This document shows positions 8,046 through 17,921 of a stretch of 64,000 bases of DNA, piece by piece. The stretch is taken from NCBI RefSeq assembly GCF_023634025.1, contig NZ_JALJCW010000006.1, positions 1 through 64,000 on the forward strand. The letters are read 5' to 3'. The stretch is from Hanstruepera flava. Its GTDB lineage: Bacteria > Bacteroidota > Bacteroidia > Flavobacteriales > Flavobacteriaceae. Both the position numbers and the translations under genes were made by a program. The notes under the pieces are model-generated. The model was not told the origin of the DNA. It searched no databases and was given only the letters and a program-made list of their open reading frames with translations. Position 1 is the stretch's first letter; every line of letters begins with the position of its first letter.

Positions 8046-9926
8046 GTCTTCTACATCACTTCCTTCGTTTGATGCTCCTGCATCACCTTCTGGTTGTGCC
8101 TCTGCTCCACCTTGTTGAGCTTCAGCTTGTGCCTTGTACATCTCTTCGCTAGCTACTTTCCATGCTTCATTAATTTTCTCTAAAGCAGGATCAATAACAG
8201 CTAAATCTTTTGTTTCGTAAGCTTTCTTTAACTCTTCAAGCGCTTCTTCAATTGGTTTCTTTTTATCATCAGATAATTTATCACCAAATTCTTTTAATTG
8301 ACTTTCTGTTTGGAAAATCATAGCATCGGCTTGATTCAACTTATCAGCTGTTTCTTTTGCTTTAGCATCAGCTTCTGCATTGGCTTCTGCATCAGCTTTC
8401 ATTTTTTGTATTTCCTCTTCGGTTAATCCTGAAGATGCTTCAATTCTGATATCTTGTTTTTTACCAGTCGCTTTATCTTCAGCAGACACTTTAATAATAC
8501 CATTGGCATCAATATCAAATGTTACTTCAATTTGAGGTGTACCTCTTCTTGCCGGTGGAATACCATCTAAATGAAAACGTCCAATAGTTTTATTATCTGC
8601 TGCCATTGGCCTTTCACCTTGTAAAACGTGAATCTCTACCGATGGTTGATTATCTGCTGCTGTTGAGAATACCTGACTCTTTTTTGTAGGTATGGTTGTA
8701 TTGGCTTCAATTAACTTGGTCATTACGTTACCCATTGTCTCAATTCCTAATGACAATGGTGTTACATCTAATAACAATACATCTTTTACATCACCTGTTA
8801 ATACACCACCCTGAATTCCAGCTCCCAAAGAAACTACCTCATCTGGATTTACACCTTTACTTGGTTTTTTACCGAAGAATTTTTCTACAGCTTCTTGTAC
8901 TGCAGGAATACGTGTAGAACCACCAACAAGAATAATCTCGTCAATATCACTTTTTGATAAACCTGCTGCTTTTAATGCAGACTCACAAGGCTCAATAGTA
9001 CGCTTAACCAAATCGTCAATTAATTGTTCAAATTTAGAACGTGTTAAAGTACGCACCAAGTGCTTTGGTCCGCTAGCGGTAGCCGTAACGTAAGGTAAAT
9101 TGATTTCGGTTTGAGCAGAAGATGACAATTCAATTTTTGCTTTTTCTGCAGCTTCCTTTAAACGCTGTAAAGCCATTGGGTCTTTACGCAAATCCATATC
9201 TTCTTCAGCCTTAAACTCATCTGCTAACCAATTGATGATCTTTTCATCTACGTCATCACCTCCTAAATGTGTATCTCCATCTGTTGATAATACCTCAAAT
9301 ACACCATCACCTAATTCTAAAATAGAAACGTCGTGCGTACCACCACCAAAATCAAATACAACAATTTTTTGGTCTGTTCCTTTTTTATCTAAACCATAAG
9401 CTAATGCGGCTGCAGTTGGTTCGTTAATAATTCTTCTAACTTTTAATCCTGCAATTTCTCCAGCTTCTTTAGTAGCTTGACGCTGACTATCATTAAAATA
9501 AGCAGGAACTGTAATAACTGCTTCGCTTACATCTTGGCCTAAATAATCTTCAGCTGTTTTCTTCATTTTTTGAAGAATCATAGCTGATAATTCTTGAGGT
9601 GTATATAAACGACCGTCTATATCAACTCTAGGTGTATCGTTATCACCTTTTACTACTTTATATGGTACACGTTCTGCTTCTTTTTGAGATTCAGAATACT
9701 TGTTCCCCATAAAACGCTTAATTGAATAAACAGTTTTTGTTGGATTAGTTACAGCCTGACGCTTCGCTGGATCGCCAACTTTTATTTCACCACCTTCTAC
9801 GAAAGCGATTACTGAAGGTGTTGTGCGCTTACCTTCTGCATTAGGAATAACAACGGGTTCGTTACCTTCCATTACAGATACGCATGAATTTGTTGTTCCT
9901 AAATCGATTCCAATAATTTTACTCAT
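8022..9926 (-). CDS. dnaK: Chaperone protein DnaK (Hsp70)
   Basis: 634 residues, full length for DnaK. ATP-dependent folding chaperone of the cytoplasm, working with DnaJ and GrpE (not in this window). Visible are the N-terminal phosphate loop [16 protein letters not shown], the second phosphate motif [18 protein letters not shown], the adenosine motif [13 protein letters not shown], the substrate-binding domain start ([20 protein letters not shown]), a helical lid, and the acidic C-terminus ending EDVDFEEVK. The last codons and the stop come from a short repeat insertion that duplicated the gene's end; the product is nevertheless unchanged at its EEVK terminus. It is transcribed alone, and a sigma70-like promoter with TGTCA half-sites lies upstream. 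Confidence 0.97.
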   Translation of the reverse strand: MSKIIGIDLGTTNSCVSVMEGNEPVVIPNAEGKRTTPSVIAFVEGGEIKVGDPAKRQAVTNPTKTVYSIKRFMGNKYSESQKEAERVPYKVVKGDNDTPRVDIDGRLYTPQELSAMILQKMKKTAEDYLGQDVSEAVITVPAYFNDSQRQATKEAGEIAGLKVRRIINEPTAAALAYGLDKKGTDQKIVVFDFGGGTHDVSILELGDGVFEVLSTDGDTHLGGDDVDEKIINWLADEFKAEEDMDLRKDPMALQRLKEAAEKAKIELSSSAQTEINLPYVTATASGPKHLVRTLTRSKFEQLIDDLVKRTIEPCESALKAAGLSKSDIDEIILVGGSTRIPAVQEAVEKFFGKKPSKGVNPDEVVSLGAGIQGGVLTGDVKDVLLLDVTPLSLGIETMGNVMTKLIEANTTIPTKKSQVFSTAADNQPSVEIHVLQGERPMAADNKTIGRFHLDGIPPARRGTPQIEVTFDIDANGIIKVSAEDKATGKKQDIRIEASSGLTEEEIQKMKADAEANAEADAKAKETADKLNQADAMIFQTESQLKEFGDKLSDDKKKPIEEALEELKKAYETKDLAVIDPALEKINEAWKVASEEMYKAQAEAQQGGAEAQPEGDAGASNEGSDVEDVDFEEVK

Positions 9927-9993
9927 AATACTATGTTACTTTTTATAGATTTTCGTTCTAAACGAAAAAGTTGTGTTCATTTTTAATTCGGTT

Positions 9994-10041
9994 TGTATAA
10001 GTCAATGATTGTGCCATGTCAAAAAATATGACAGCTTGTCA
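9994..10041 (-). promoter_or_regulatory. Putative dnaK promoter and operator
   Basis: On the minus strand, TTGACA (10022-10017) is followed after 17 bases by TATACA (9999-9994), a pattern closer to the E. coli sigma70 consensus than to the Bacteroidetes TTTG/TAnnTTTG type. Overlapping it are three half-sites: TGTCA at 10017, TGACA at 10029 and TGTCA at 10037. These form inverted pairs with 7- and 3-base spacers, as for a heat-shock operator. No CIRCE element is present. Confidence 0.45.
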
Positions 10042-10122
10042 CATTTTAATATTAATACGTTAAAACATAAGACATCTCTTCAATTATTCTTATTTTAGAT
10101 TCAGAAACAAATCGTATTTATC

Positions 10123-10620
10123 ATGAAAAAAATTGCAATCTTATTTATTACTATTTTCAGTCTAGTTATTACATCTTGTGAAGGCCCATCTGGACCTCCT
10201 GGTCCGCAAGGTCAAGATGGTGGTCTTATAGTTGCCCCAGCTTTTGAAATTGAAATAGATTTTACTCCAGGAAACAACTACGAATATTTTGAACCCTATG
10301 GTTTTGAAATTTATCCTTTTGATATGACCCTAGTTTACATACTGTGGGAAACTGTAAATGGTCAAGATATTTGGCGCTTATTACCGCAAACTGTTGAGTT
10401 TAGTGATGGTACGTTAGTATATAACTACGATTTTACTCGAGATGATGTGCGCTTCTTTTTAGATGGCACAACTGATTTTAACACATTAGATCCTTCATGG
10501 ACGCAAAACCAAGTTTTTAGAGTAGTTGTTGTTCCTGCTGATAATGTTGGCAGACAAAACTATTCTGACATTAATGTGGTTATGGATGCCTACAATATCA
10601 AAAGTTTTGAAAAACGCTAA
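10123..10620 (+). CDS. Collagen-like lipoprotein
   Basis: 165 residues. A type II signal peptide (MKKIAILFITIFSLVITSC) has its lipobox Cys at residue 19, so the mature protein should be anchored to a membrane. It is followed directly by a short collagen-like Gly-X-Y run (GPSGPPGPQGQDGG), as seen in many small flavobacterial lipoproteins. The remaining 130 or so residues are rich in aromatic and acidic residues and have no motif I recognise. No enzyme function can be assigned. Single gene between the dnaK and sdaA control regions. Confidence 0.75.
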   Translation: MKKIAILFITIFSLVITSCEGPSGPPGPQGQDGGLIVAPAFEIEIDFTPGNNYEYFEPYGFEIYPFDMTLVYILWETVNGQDIWRLLPQTVEFSDGTLVYNYDFTRDDVRFFLDGTTDFNTLDPSWTQNQVFRVVVVPADNVGRQNYSDINVVMDAYNIKSFEKR

Positions 10621-10642
10621 TCGGTTTTAAACTTTTCATTTT

Positions 10643-10676
10643 TTTGTTCTGTCATTAAGAACTAAATGTATATTTG
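10643..10676 (+). promoter_or_regulatory. Putative sdaA promoter
   Basis: TTTG at 10643-10646 and an exact -7 box TATATTTG at 10669-10676, with a 22-base spacer (slightly longer than the usual 19-21). The ATG of sdaA is 24 bases downstream, giving a short leader. Confidence 0.5.
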
Positions 10677-10699
10677 TGGCCAATTTTAACTGATGTTTT

Positions 10700-12124
10700 A
10701 TGGAATGTATTTCAGTTTTTGACATGCTCAAAATTGGTGTTGGCCCTTCAAGTTCGCATACATTAGGGCCATGGCGTGCTGCTGAACGATGGATTGAAGA
10801 ATTGAAAGCTAATAATACCTTTAATAAAGTTGAAAAAATATCGGTTGATTTATATGGTTCTTTATCATTAACAGGAAAAGGCCATGCTACAGATCTTGCC
10901 GTAATGCTTGGTTTAAGCGGTGCTGACCCTGAATTGGTTCCTGTTGAATCTATTGATGTTATTATTAAGTCTATTGAGAATTCTAAAACTATTCTTTTTA
11001 ATAATGAACTCCCATTGGATTTCGACCCTGATAAGGATATTACCTTTAACAAAAACTTTCTGCCCTTTCATTCCAATGGTTTAAAATTTTCTGCGACCGT
11101 CAATGGCAGAAAGCGTAGTTCTACATTTTATTCTATTGGTGGTGGATTTGTAGTTAAAGAAGAACGCAAAAATTCCAAGAAGAATAAAACCATTTTTCAA
11201 AATACATTTCCCTATCCCATAGCCAAAGGGACAGAGCTGCTACAATTTTGTTCAAATTTAAACATGTCTATTTCTGAAGTTGTGTTGGAAAACGAAAAAT
11301 CGATTAGACCAATTGAAACTATTGATTTTGAGTTGCAACGTATTTGGAATACCATGCTCGAGTGCATGTATGTTGGTTGCCATTCTGAAGGTGTTTTACC
11401 TGGTGGTTTAAATGTAAAACGCCGTGCTTTTGACATGCACCAAAGATTAATCGGAGATATACCGTATAATGACCCTGTAGAATGGATTGCTGCCATACGA
11501 AATACCGAAGTTAAGTTTCGTCAAATTATTAAATGGGTGAGCTGTTTTGCTTTGTCTGTAAATGAAGTTAACGCATCACTAGGACGTGTGGTAACAGCTC
11601 CAACTAACGGTAGTGCTGGCGTTATTCCTGCAGTTTTAATGTACTACTTGGTAATTGAAAATCACGATGGCAATTTTGAGGATATAAAACGTTTTCTTTT
11701 AGTTGCCAGTGAAATAGGAAGTATATTTAAAAAAGGCGCCACTATAAGTGCCGCAATGGGTGGTTGTCAAGCCGAAATTGGTGTGTCATCTGCCATGGCT
11801 GCTGGAGCTTTGTGTGAACTTCAAGGCGGTACACCCGAACAGGTTTTAGTAGCTGCCGAAATTGCTATGGAACATCATTTAGGTATGACTTGCGACCCAA
11901 TAGGTGGATTGGTGCAAATTCCTTGTATAGAACGCAATGCCATGGGTGCCATAAAAGCCATAAACGCCTCAGAATTAGCTTTAGATAGTGATCCACATCA
12001 CATGAAAGTACCTTTAGACAAGGTTGTCAATACCATGTGGGAGACAGCCAAAGACATGAACTCCAAATATAAAGAAACCTCTGAAGGTGGTTTAGCGGTT
12101 GGTGTTAACCTAACAGATTGTTAA
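10700..12124 (+). CDS. sdaA: L-serine ammonia-lyase (L-serine dehydratase), iron-sulfur type
   Basis: 474 residues, the length of the single-chain 4Fe-4S L-serine dehydratases that convert L-serine to pyruvate and ammonia. The beta-domain start is visible as [20 protein letters not shown]. The alpha domain contains [33 protein letters not shown] and [20 protein letters not shown], whose cysteines are those of the catalytic cluster. It is cytoplasmic and catabolic, feeding carbon from amino acids into pyruvate. Monocistronic, convergent with the NTF2-like gene whose stop lies 4 bases away. The start follows an exact Bacteroidetes -7 box. Confidence 0.93.
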   Translation: MECISVFDMLKIGVGPSSSHTLGPWRAAERWIEELKANNTFNKVEKISVDLYGSLSLTGKGHATDLAVMLGLSGADPELVPVESIDVIIKSIENSKTILFNNELPLDFDPDKDITFNKNFLPFHSNGLKFSATVNGRKRSSTFYSIGGGFVVKEERKNSKKNKTIFQNTFPYPIAKGTELLQFCSNLNMSISEVVLENEKSIRPIETIDFELQRIWNTMLECMYVGCHSEGVLPGGLNVKRRAFDMHQRLIGDIPYNDPVEWIAAIRNTEVKFRQIIKWVSCFALSVNEVNASLGRVVTAPTNGSAGVIPAVLMYYLVIENHDGNFEDIKRFLLVASEIGSIFKKGATISAAMGGCQAEIGVSSAMAAGALCELQGGTPEQVLVAAEIAMEHHLGMTCDPIGGLVQIPCIERNAMGAIKAINASELALDSDPHHMKVPLDKVVNTMWETAKDMNSKYKETSEGGLAVGVNLTDC

Positions 12125-12128
12125 CTAT

Positions 12129-12596
12129 TTAACCTTTATTGGCTTCGCAATCACTGCGTCTTCTGGAATCTATTAAGTATACTATTTTCCACTGACCGTT
12201 ATCATGAAATAATTGGAATGAATTTACACCACAATGGCTAAAATTCCCATTGAACCAAAACTCATAAGGTGTCCAAGCACTGGCCATATTTCCATCTACT
12301 TTAATAACATAATCCAATAAGCGTTCGTCCCATTTCTGATCTGCAGTACGTTTGGCAATGGCTTGAAGTAAATCATTGGAATCACCAGTTTGTATAATAT
12401 CTTTACCTTCTTTATTTCTATACGTTGATTGGGTTGGAAATTTCCCCATCATAACCGTTTTCATCAAGACAGTATCGCCTTTATGAAACCCTTCAAAAAA
12501 TGTATCAATTGCTGCTTGTACATTTTTGGTTTCATCGGTTTGACCAATAGCTGTAGAAGAAATAATAATAGCTACTAAAAGTAATATTCGTGTCAT
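12129..12596 (-). CDS. Secreted NTF2-like (lumazine-binding-like) protein
   Basis: 155 residues with a signal peptide (MTRILLLVAIIISSTAIGQ). The mature part looks like the NTF2/SnoaL-like alpha+beta cone fold: the helix VQAAIDTFFEGFHKGDTVLM, a central strand region WDERLLDYVIKVDGNMASAWTPYEF, and the C-terminal strands NSFQLFHDNGQWKIVYLID. Periplasmic members of this fold in Bacteroidetes mostly have no known substrate. The gene is alone and convergent with sdaA, so context does not help. Confidence 0.65.
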   Translation of the reverse strand: MTRILLLVAIIISSTAIGQTDETKNVQAAIDTFFEGFHKGDTVLMKTVMMGKFPTQSTYRNKEGKDIIQTGDSNDLLQAIAKRTADQKWDERLLDYVIKVDGNMASAWTPYEFWFNGNFSHCGVNSFQLFHDNGQWKIVYLIDSRRRSDCEANKG

Positions 12597-12712
12597 AATT
12601 TTAATTTTGTTTCTAATTTAATCTATCGACTTTGAAGTGAATGCCCATTAAAGAAAATTTTAACACTAATCACTTAATTTAGTACTTTTACAGCCACCTT
12701 AAAATTATAAGT

Positions 12713-13531
12713 ATGTCAGTTGCAAAAAACGATTACAAAAGAATTACTGTAAAAACATTGGTTGATATGAAGGCTAATGGAGAAAAAATTTCAATGCTCA
12801 CGGCTTACGACTATACCATGGCAAAAATTGTTGATGGTGCCGGTGTTGATGTTATTCTTGTTGGAGATTCTGCCAGTAATGTAATGGCTGGACATGAAAC
12901 TACACTACCCATAACCTTAGATCAAATGATTTATCATGCTTCGTCTGTAGTTAGAGCCATAGATCGTGCATTGGTAGTAGTTGATTTACCATTTGGAACG
13001 TACCAGAGTGATCCTAAAGAAGCTTTAAGATCAGCCATTCGCATCATGAAAGAATCTGGCGGACATGCTGTTAAACTAGAAGGAGGTAAAGAAATTAAGG
13101 ACTCTATAAAACGTATTTTAAACGCAGGAATTCCAGTAATGGGTCATTTAGGTTTAACACCGCAATCTATATATAAATTTGGAACCTATACGGTTAGAGC
13201 CAAAGAAGAACAAGAAGCCAAACAATTAAAAGAAGATGCCTTAATGTTGGAAAAAGCGGGCTGCTTCGCTATTGTACTAGAAAAAATCCCTGCAAAATTG
13301 GCTAAAGAAGTTGCCGAAAGTATTTCTATTCCTGTTATTGGCATAGGAGCTGGAAATGGTGTTGATGGTCAAGTTTTAGTGCTTCATGATATGATTGGAA
13401 TGACTCATGAATTTAATCCACGTTTTCTTCGTCGATACATGAGTTTATATGAAGACATGACCAATTCAATATCGCAATATGTAGATGATGTAAAATCTAT
13501 GGATTTCCCAAATGATAACGAGCAGTATTAG
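12713..13531 (+). CDS. panB: 3-methyl-2-oxobutanoate hydroxymethyltransferase
   Basis: 272 residues, standard length for PanB, which makes ketopantoate from 2-oxoisovalerate and methylene-tetrahydrofolate, the first committed step of pantothenate/CoA synthesis. Family signatures: [40 protein letters not shown] with the metal-binding Asp, [15 protein letters not shown] and [20 protein letters not shown]. It overlaps the next gene by one base (stop TAG shared with start GTG), so the two are probably co-transcribed. Confidence 0.95.
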   Translation: MSVAKNDYKRITVKTLVDMKANGEKISMLTAYDYTMAKIVDGAGVDVILVGDSASNVMAGHETTLPITLDQMIYHASSVVRAIDRALVVVDLPFGTYQSDPKEALRSAIRIMKESGGHAVKLEGGKEIKDSIKRILNAGIPVMGHLGLTPQSIYKFGTYTVRAKEEQEAKQLKEDALMLEKAGCFAIVLEKIPAKLAKEVAESISIPVIGIGAGNGVDGQVLVLHDMIGMTHEFNPRFLRRYMSLYEDMTNSISQYVDDVKSMDFPNDNEQY

Positions 13532-14226
13532 TGAATAAAGTACTTTCAAACAAAGATAATCTCCAAGTTCTTTATGAGGACAACCATATTATCATTGTAA
13601 ACAAGCGTGCAGGCGATATTGTTCAAGGTGACAAAACTGGTGATAAGCCTTTAAGTGAAGTTGTAAAAAATTACTTAAAGGAAAAGTACAACAAACCTGG
13701 TAATGTGTATTTAGGAGTCGTACACCGTTTAGACAGGCCTACAACAGGTATTGTTCTATTCTCTAAAACCAGTAAGGCTCTACCTAGATTAAATAAATTA
13801 TTTTCAGAAAAAAAAGCAAAAAAAACATATTGGGCTTTGGTTAAAAACAAACCGCCGAAAATAAAAGACACACTTGTTCACTGGTTGAAAAAGAATCCCA
13901 AAAACAATAAATCTACTGCATATATTAAAGAAACTACGGACAGTAAAAAGGCAATACTTCATTACAATACATTAAAAAAGCTAGATAACTTTTATCTATT
14001 AGAAATTGCTTTAGAAACTGGAAGACATCATCAAATACGCTCACAACTATCTAGTATTGGTTGCCCTATAAAAGGTGATTTAAAATATGGTTTTAACAGA
14101 AGTAATAAAGATGCTAGCATTAGCCTTCATGCACGACAACTTGAATTTACCCATCCAGTTTCAAAAGAAAACATATTCGTAACCGCTCCTTTACCTGACG
14201 ATCCGGTTTGGAACGCATGTCTATAG
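13531..14226 (+). CDS. RluA family pseudouridine synthase
   Basis: 231 residues. It isomerises uridine in rRNA or tRNA to pseudouridine. The catalytic motif GVVHRLDRPTTGIVLFSKTS carries the conserved Asp (HRLDRPT), and the downstream ETGRHHQIRSQLSSIGCPI is the family's second signature. No S4 RNA-binding domain is seen at the N-terminus, so it belongs to the short RluA/RluC-like proteins; the target base is not predictable. GTG start, overlapping the panB stop by one base. Translational coupling with panB is likely, and this pair is common in flavobacteria. Confidence 0.9.
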   Translation: MNKVLSNKDNLQVLYEDNHIIIVNKRAGDIVQGDKTGDKPLSEVVKNYLKEKYNKPGNVYLGVVHRLDRPTTGIVLFSKTSKALPRLNKLFSEKKAKKTYWALVKNKPPKIKDTLVHWLKKNPKNNKSTAYIKETTDSKKAILHYNTLKKLDNFYLLEIALETGRHHQIRSQLSSIGCPIKGDLKYGFNRSNKDASISLHARQLEFTHPVSKENIFVTAPLPDDPVWNACL

Positions 14227-15060
14227 TTTTAATGTTTCAGCTACTCTATAAGGATAGTCAATTATCATAGAGGTTCCTTTTCCAGGAGTCGATTCCAACT
14301 TGAAGCTTGCTTTAACCAATTTAGCCCTATTATCCATGTTCAATAAACCGGCCCCATTTTCTATAGTATTAACATCAAAGCCCTTGCCATTATCTTCAGC
14401 TTGTATAACAAGTTTGTCTTCTAAATATTGAAGAGCAACTATAAAACTTTCAGCTGAAGCATATTTAACTGTGTTAGATAAAAACTCCTGAAAAATTCTA
14501 AACAGTATGATACTATCTTTATTGTTTCGAAGCATAGTGTTATCGCCTTCAACTTTTAATTCTGCTCTAATAAGTTGTAATCTATTCAGCCTTTCAACTT
14601 CATTTTTAATAGATTCCAAAAAACCACGATTAGCAATTACGTCGCTATTCAAAGATTTGGACAATGCTCTTACTTCCCGTAAACTATCCTTTACAACATC
14701 TTTGGTTTCTGTAAACTGGTTTTTGATGGTATCATCAACCGAAGTCGCCATAATACTTAACTGCATATTAGCAACAGAAAGCAATTGCCCAATATTATCA
14801 TGTAACTCTTGCCCAATGTTCTTTAAAGTTTCTTCTTGAATTTCTATTTGTGTATTAGAAAGTTCTTCTTCAAAAGCCTGCTGCTGCTGTATTTTATCTC
14901 GGATGAGTTTGTTTTTTCTTTTTTGAAAAACTACAAAAAACACTATAATTAAAGCACACAATACTAACAAAACACCAACCATATAAATCAACAAATTACG
15001 TTCTGCTGAAGTAGAAACTGGCTTTTGCAGTTCAAAAAAAACTAATAATTGATTAATCAT
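14221..15060 (-). CDS. Sensor histidine kinase, NarL/DesK-like (HisKA_3)
   Basis: 279 residues. One membrane helix near residues 23-46 (LLIYMVGVLLVLCALIIVFF), a coiled stretch, then a HisKA_3 dimerisation domain with the phospho-acceptor in QELHDNIGQLL (His about 87). A HATPase_c domain follows with the N-box EFLSNTVKYASA and G-box EDNGKGFD. No extracellular sensing domain is present. It overlaps by 8 bases the gene for a multi-helix membrane protein (15053-15757), which could supply the input. No response regulator gene is adjacent. The 3' end overlaps the rluA-like gene by 6 bases. Confidence 0.88.
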   Translation of the reverse strand: MINQLLVFFELQKPVSTSAERNLLIYMVGVLLVLCALIIVFFVVFQKRKNKLIRDKIQQQQAFEEELSNTQIEIQEETLKNIGQELHDNIGQLLSVANMQLSIMATSVDDTIKNQFTETKDVVKDSLREVRALSKSLNSDVIANRGFLESIKNEVERLNRLQLIRAELKVEGDNTMLRNNKDSIILFRIFQEFLSNTVKYASAESFIVALQYLEDKLVIQAEDNGKGFDVNTIENGAGLLNMDNRAKLVKASFKLESTPGKGTSMIIDYPYRVAETLKL

Positions 15061-15757
15061 AATCGGGATGTGAAACTATTAGACCAACTGTATAGGTTAT
15101 ATACATAAATGAAATCGCTATTAAATTTATACGGTTTCGTAAATTAACATAATCGGCATCCTCTAAATTAAAATAATGCTCAAAGAATACCAGCGGAGTT
15201 TGAATTAACCATAAAATCAATATAGCACAACTGATATAAAACCCTAACGCTTTGTAAAAATTCAGGATTCTATCGCTTTGCAAAACCTCCAAAAAATAGA
15301 AAAAAACACATTTCAAAATTATCATTAAGCTGGCTATCTTATTAAATGGTAATGAAGTATTAAAAAACTTTGGGAATGTAAAAACAATTTCTAAAACGGA
15401 AATAATTAAAAACATAACTAGTGATATTTTTAATATTCGTTTAGATATTTTACTATTTAAAATTTTCTGAAAGTACCAGGCAAAAAAAACTGTACCACCA
15501 ATACTCCAGAAAATGGTAAACCACCAATAATTTTTTTCAAGTAAAGTGCCTTCCAAAAAATTCAAAAAACCGTCATCCCTAACATAAGAAGCATATTTTC
15601 CCAAAAAGACAATAATCACTATATAAACTAAAAAATATATAAAATATTTAGCATTAGTTCGTCTGTACTTTTTAAAAAGGATTAACCCAGTTATCGCAGC
15701 TAAAAGCTCTAGCACAAAATAAACAAATGTGCTGTGTTTAGTTAAGAAGTCAAACAA
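15053..15757 (-). CDS. Seven-helix membrane protein of unknown function, linked to histidine kinase
   Basis: 234 residues, almost entirely hydrophobic, with about seven predicted membrane segments (for example VYFVLELLAAITGLILF, YFIYFLVYIVIIVFLG, FTIFWSIGGTVFFAWYF, LISFMYITYTVGLIV-like C-terminal helix) and basic loops such as KKYRRTNAKY. I recognise no family. The stop codon overlaps the start of the histidine kinase gene by 8 bases and the gene for the 173-residue protein lies 11 bases upstream, so the three are an operon. A sensory input role for the kinase is inference. Confidence 0.6.
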   Translation of the reverse strand: MFDFLTKHSTFVYFVLELLAAITGLILFKKYRRTNAKYFIYFLVYIVIIVFLGKYASYVRDDGFLNFLEGTLLEKNYWWFTIFWSIGGTVFFAWYFQKILNSKISKRILKISLVMFLIISVLEIVFTFPKFFNTSLPFNKIASLMIILKCVFFYFLEVLQSDRILNFYKALGFYISCAILILWLIQTPLVFFEHYFNLEDADYVNLRNRINLIAISFMYITYTVGLIVSHPDYD

Positions 15758-15768
15758 TAGTCCTTAAA

Positions 15769-16290
15769 TTATTGTGGATAATTAGCTGAAGGTGGGTAAC
15801 CACCTTGTCCATCATTCATGCCATCACCACCGGGAATATCGCCACCAACACGTTTAAAATTCAATAAAGTACTGCTTCCTTCAGATAATGACTCACTACC
15901 TGTTGGCACCATAAATACAGTCGTGTAACCAGCTCCTAATTTAGGATCATCAGGATAGGCTGCCATATAAATACGAATACCATCCATATTATAACCTAAT
16001 GCAGTAGATTGACTATCGGCATACTTTAAATAATTTTCAACATCAACCTTTGAAAACCAAACCGAACGATTATCTCCACCGCTACGAGTTACAATTGAAT
16101 CGCTAATTAAATTATATCTTGAATTATAAGCTTCATCTAATACTTTGGCTTGTTTTGGAGTAATTAATCCTGATGGTTTTGTTATTGCCATATCGTCTAC
16201 ATGAGGAGACCCTTCGCAATTTGGACAAAAGTAATATGTTGCTAATGCTCCAATAATAAGACCTAAAATAAGTGGTGTAAGTTTTTTCAT
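15769..16290 (-). CDS. Hypothetical membrane-anchored protein, first gene of the histidine-kinase operon
   Basis: 173 residues. An N-terminal hydrophobic segment (LTPLILGLIIGALATYYF) followed by CPNCEG can serve as a signal anchor. The rest is soluble and periplasmic, with ITPKQAKVLDEAYNSRYNLI and a Gly-rich tail (GGDGMNDGQGGYPPS). It has no recognised domain or catalytic motif. Its position directly before the seven-helix protein and the kinase suggests a ligand or accessory role in that signalling unit, but nothing in the sequence proves this. Confidence 0.55.
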   Translation of the reverse strand: MKKLTPLILGLIIGALATYYFCPNCEGSPHVDDMAITKPSGLITPKQAKVLDEAYNSRYNLISDSIVTRSGGDNRSVWFSKVDVENYLKYADSQSTALGYNMDGIRIYMAAYPDDPKLGAGYTTVFMVPTGSESLSEGSSTLLNFKRVGGDIPGGDGMNDGQGGYPPSANYPQ

Positions 16291-16336
16291 AATTAGTATG
16301 TTTGGTTAATATTTAGTTTTAAAGTTAACAAAAAAA

Positions 16337-17875
16337 TTAGCCTAGCCAACCTTCCCTGTCTAAACTTCTATATTGAATAGCTTCACTTATATGTGAGCCA
16401 TTTATACAATCAGAGTGTTCCAAGTCAGCAATAGTTCTTGCTACTTTTAAAATACGATCGTATGCACGAGCGGATAAATTCAATCGTTCCATTGCTGTTT
16501 TTAATAATTGCATAGAGTCATCATCCAACTTACAGTGCTTTCTTATCTGCTTGGTGTTCATTTGGGCATTATAATGCACTTTATTAGATTCTTTAAAACG
16601 CTTGGTTTGAATTTCTCTAGCAGCAGTAACACGTTTTCTTATATCTACTGATGACTCTGCTTTTCTATCATCTGACAGTTTTTCAAAAGGCACAGGAGTA
16701 ACTTCAATATGAATGTCTATCCTATCTAACAATGGTCCTGAAATCTTACTCAAATAACGTTGCATTTCGGCAGGTGACGAGGTAACAGGTGCATCTGGGT
16801 CATTAAAATAACCACCTGGACTCGGATTCATACTAGCAACTAACATAAATGATGACGGATAAGTCACCGTAAATTTGGCTCGAGAGATTGTTACTTCTCT
16901 ATCTTCTAAAGGTTGACGCATGACTTCTAAAACCTCTCTTTTAAATTCTGGTAATTCGTCAAGAAACAAAACACCATTATGGGATAGGGAAATTTCACCT
17001 GGTTGTGGGTAACTACCACCACCTACTAATGCGACATTAGAAATAGTATGATGTGGACTTCTAAAAGGACGTTGCGACATTAATCCTGTATTTTCTTTAA
17101 CACGCCCAACAACTGAATGTATTTTAGTGGTTTCTAAGGCTTCACTTAATGTCATTGGTGGTAAAATACTTGGCAAACGCTTTGCAAGCATGGTTTTACC
17201 AGCACCTGGCGGACCAATTAAAATAATATTATGTCCACCAGCAGCAGCTATTTCCATACAACGCTTAATACCTTCTTGACCTTTTACATCAGAAAAATCA
17301 AATTCTGGGAAATTAAGTTGCTTTTCGAATTCTGCTCGTGTATCAATTATGGTTTGTTCTAACTTCTCGCCTTTATCAAAGAAGTTTATGACTTGCTCAA
17401 TGTTTTCCACACCAAAAACTTCAAGGTCATTTACTATAGCTGCCTCTTTTGCATTTTGAATTGGGAGAATAAACCCCTTAAATCCTTCCTCTCGTGCCTT
17501 TATGGCAATAGGTAAAGCACCTTTTATAGGTTGCAAAGAACCATCCAATGACAGCTCTCCCATAATAAGATAATCTTCTAAATGTTCTGCCTGTATTTGA
17601 TTGGATGCCGCTAAAATTCCAATAGCCAAAGTTAAATCGTATGCACTTCCCTCCTTCCTTAAATCAGCTGGGGACATATTAATGATAATCTTCTTTCCCG
17701 GAATTTTATAACCATTGTTTTGCAGTGCTGCAGCTATACGATAGTTACTTTCTTTTATGGCATTATCTGGTAACCCAACAAGGTGATATCCTATGCCCTT
17801 ATCTACATTTACTTCAACTACTACTGTTGAGGCTTCCACACCAAACACGGCACTAGCAAAAACTTTTTTAAGCAT
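16337..17875 (-). CDS. YifB family Mg-chelatase-like AAA ATPase (ComM-like)
   Basis: 512 residues, full length. Domain order: a ChlI/Lon-like N-terminal domain (about 1-165), an AAA core with Walker [17 protein letters not shown] and sensor region [20 protein letters not shown] (Walker B LFLDE), and a C-terminal Mg-chelatase domain ([20 protein letters not shown]). Known relatives (ComM) are hexameric helicases promoting branch migration during natural transformation. A DNA-processing role in the cytoplasm is likely here, though not all YifB proteins have been tested. Single gene between the kinase operon and the end of the nap operon. Confidence 0.92.
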   Translation of the reverse strand: MLKKVFASAVFGVEASTVVVEVNVDKGIGYHLVGLPDNAIKESNYRIAAALQNNGYKIPGKKIIINMSPADLRKEGSAYDLTLAIGILAASNQIQAEHLEDYLIMGELSLDGSLQPIKGALPIAIKAREEGFKGFILPIQNAKEAAIVNDLEVFGVENIEQVINFFDKGEKLEQTIIDTRAEFEKQLNFPEFDFSDVKGQEGIKRCMEIAAAGGHNIILIGPPGAGKTMLAKRLPSILPPMTLSEALETTKIHSVVGRVKENTGLMSQRPFRSPHHTISNVALVGGGSYPQPGEISLSHNGVLFLDELPEFKREVLEVMRQPLEDREVTISRAKFTVTYPSSFMLVASMNPSPGGYFNDPDAPVTSSPAEMQRYLSKISGPLLDRIDIHIEVTPVPFEKLSDDRKAESSVDIRKRVTAAREIQTKRFKESNKVHYNAQMNTKQIRKHCKLDDDSMQLLKTAMERLNLSARAYDRILKVARTIADLEHSDCINGSHISEAIQYRSLDREGWLG

Positions 17876-17921
17876 TTGAGAATCTTTCCAATAAATGTAA
17901 GAAAAGTATTTGAATTACTAA

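Noticed and set aside
9927-10122. CIRCE/HrcA operator before dnaK
   Set aside because: The TTAGCACTC / GAGTGCTAA arms are absent; only TGTCA-type half-sites are present.
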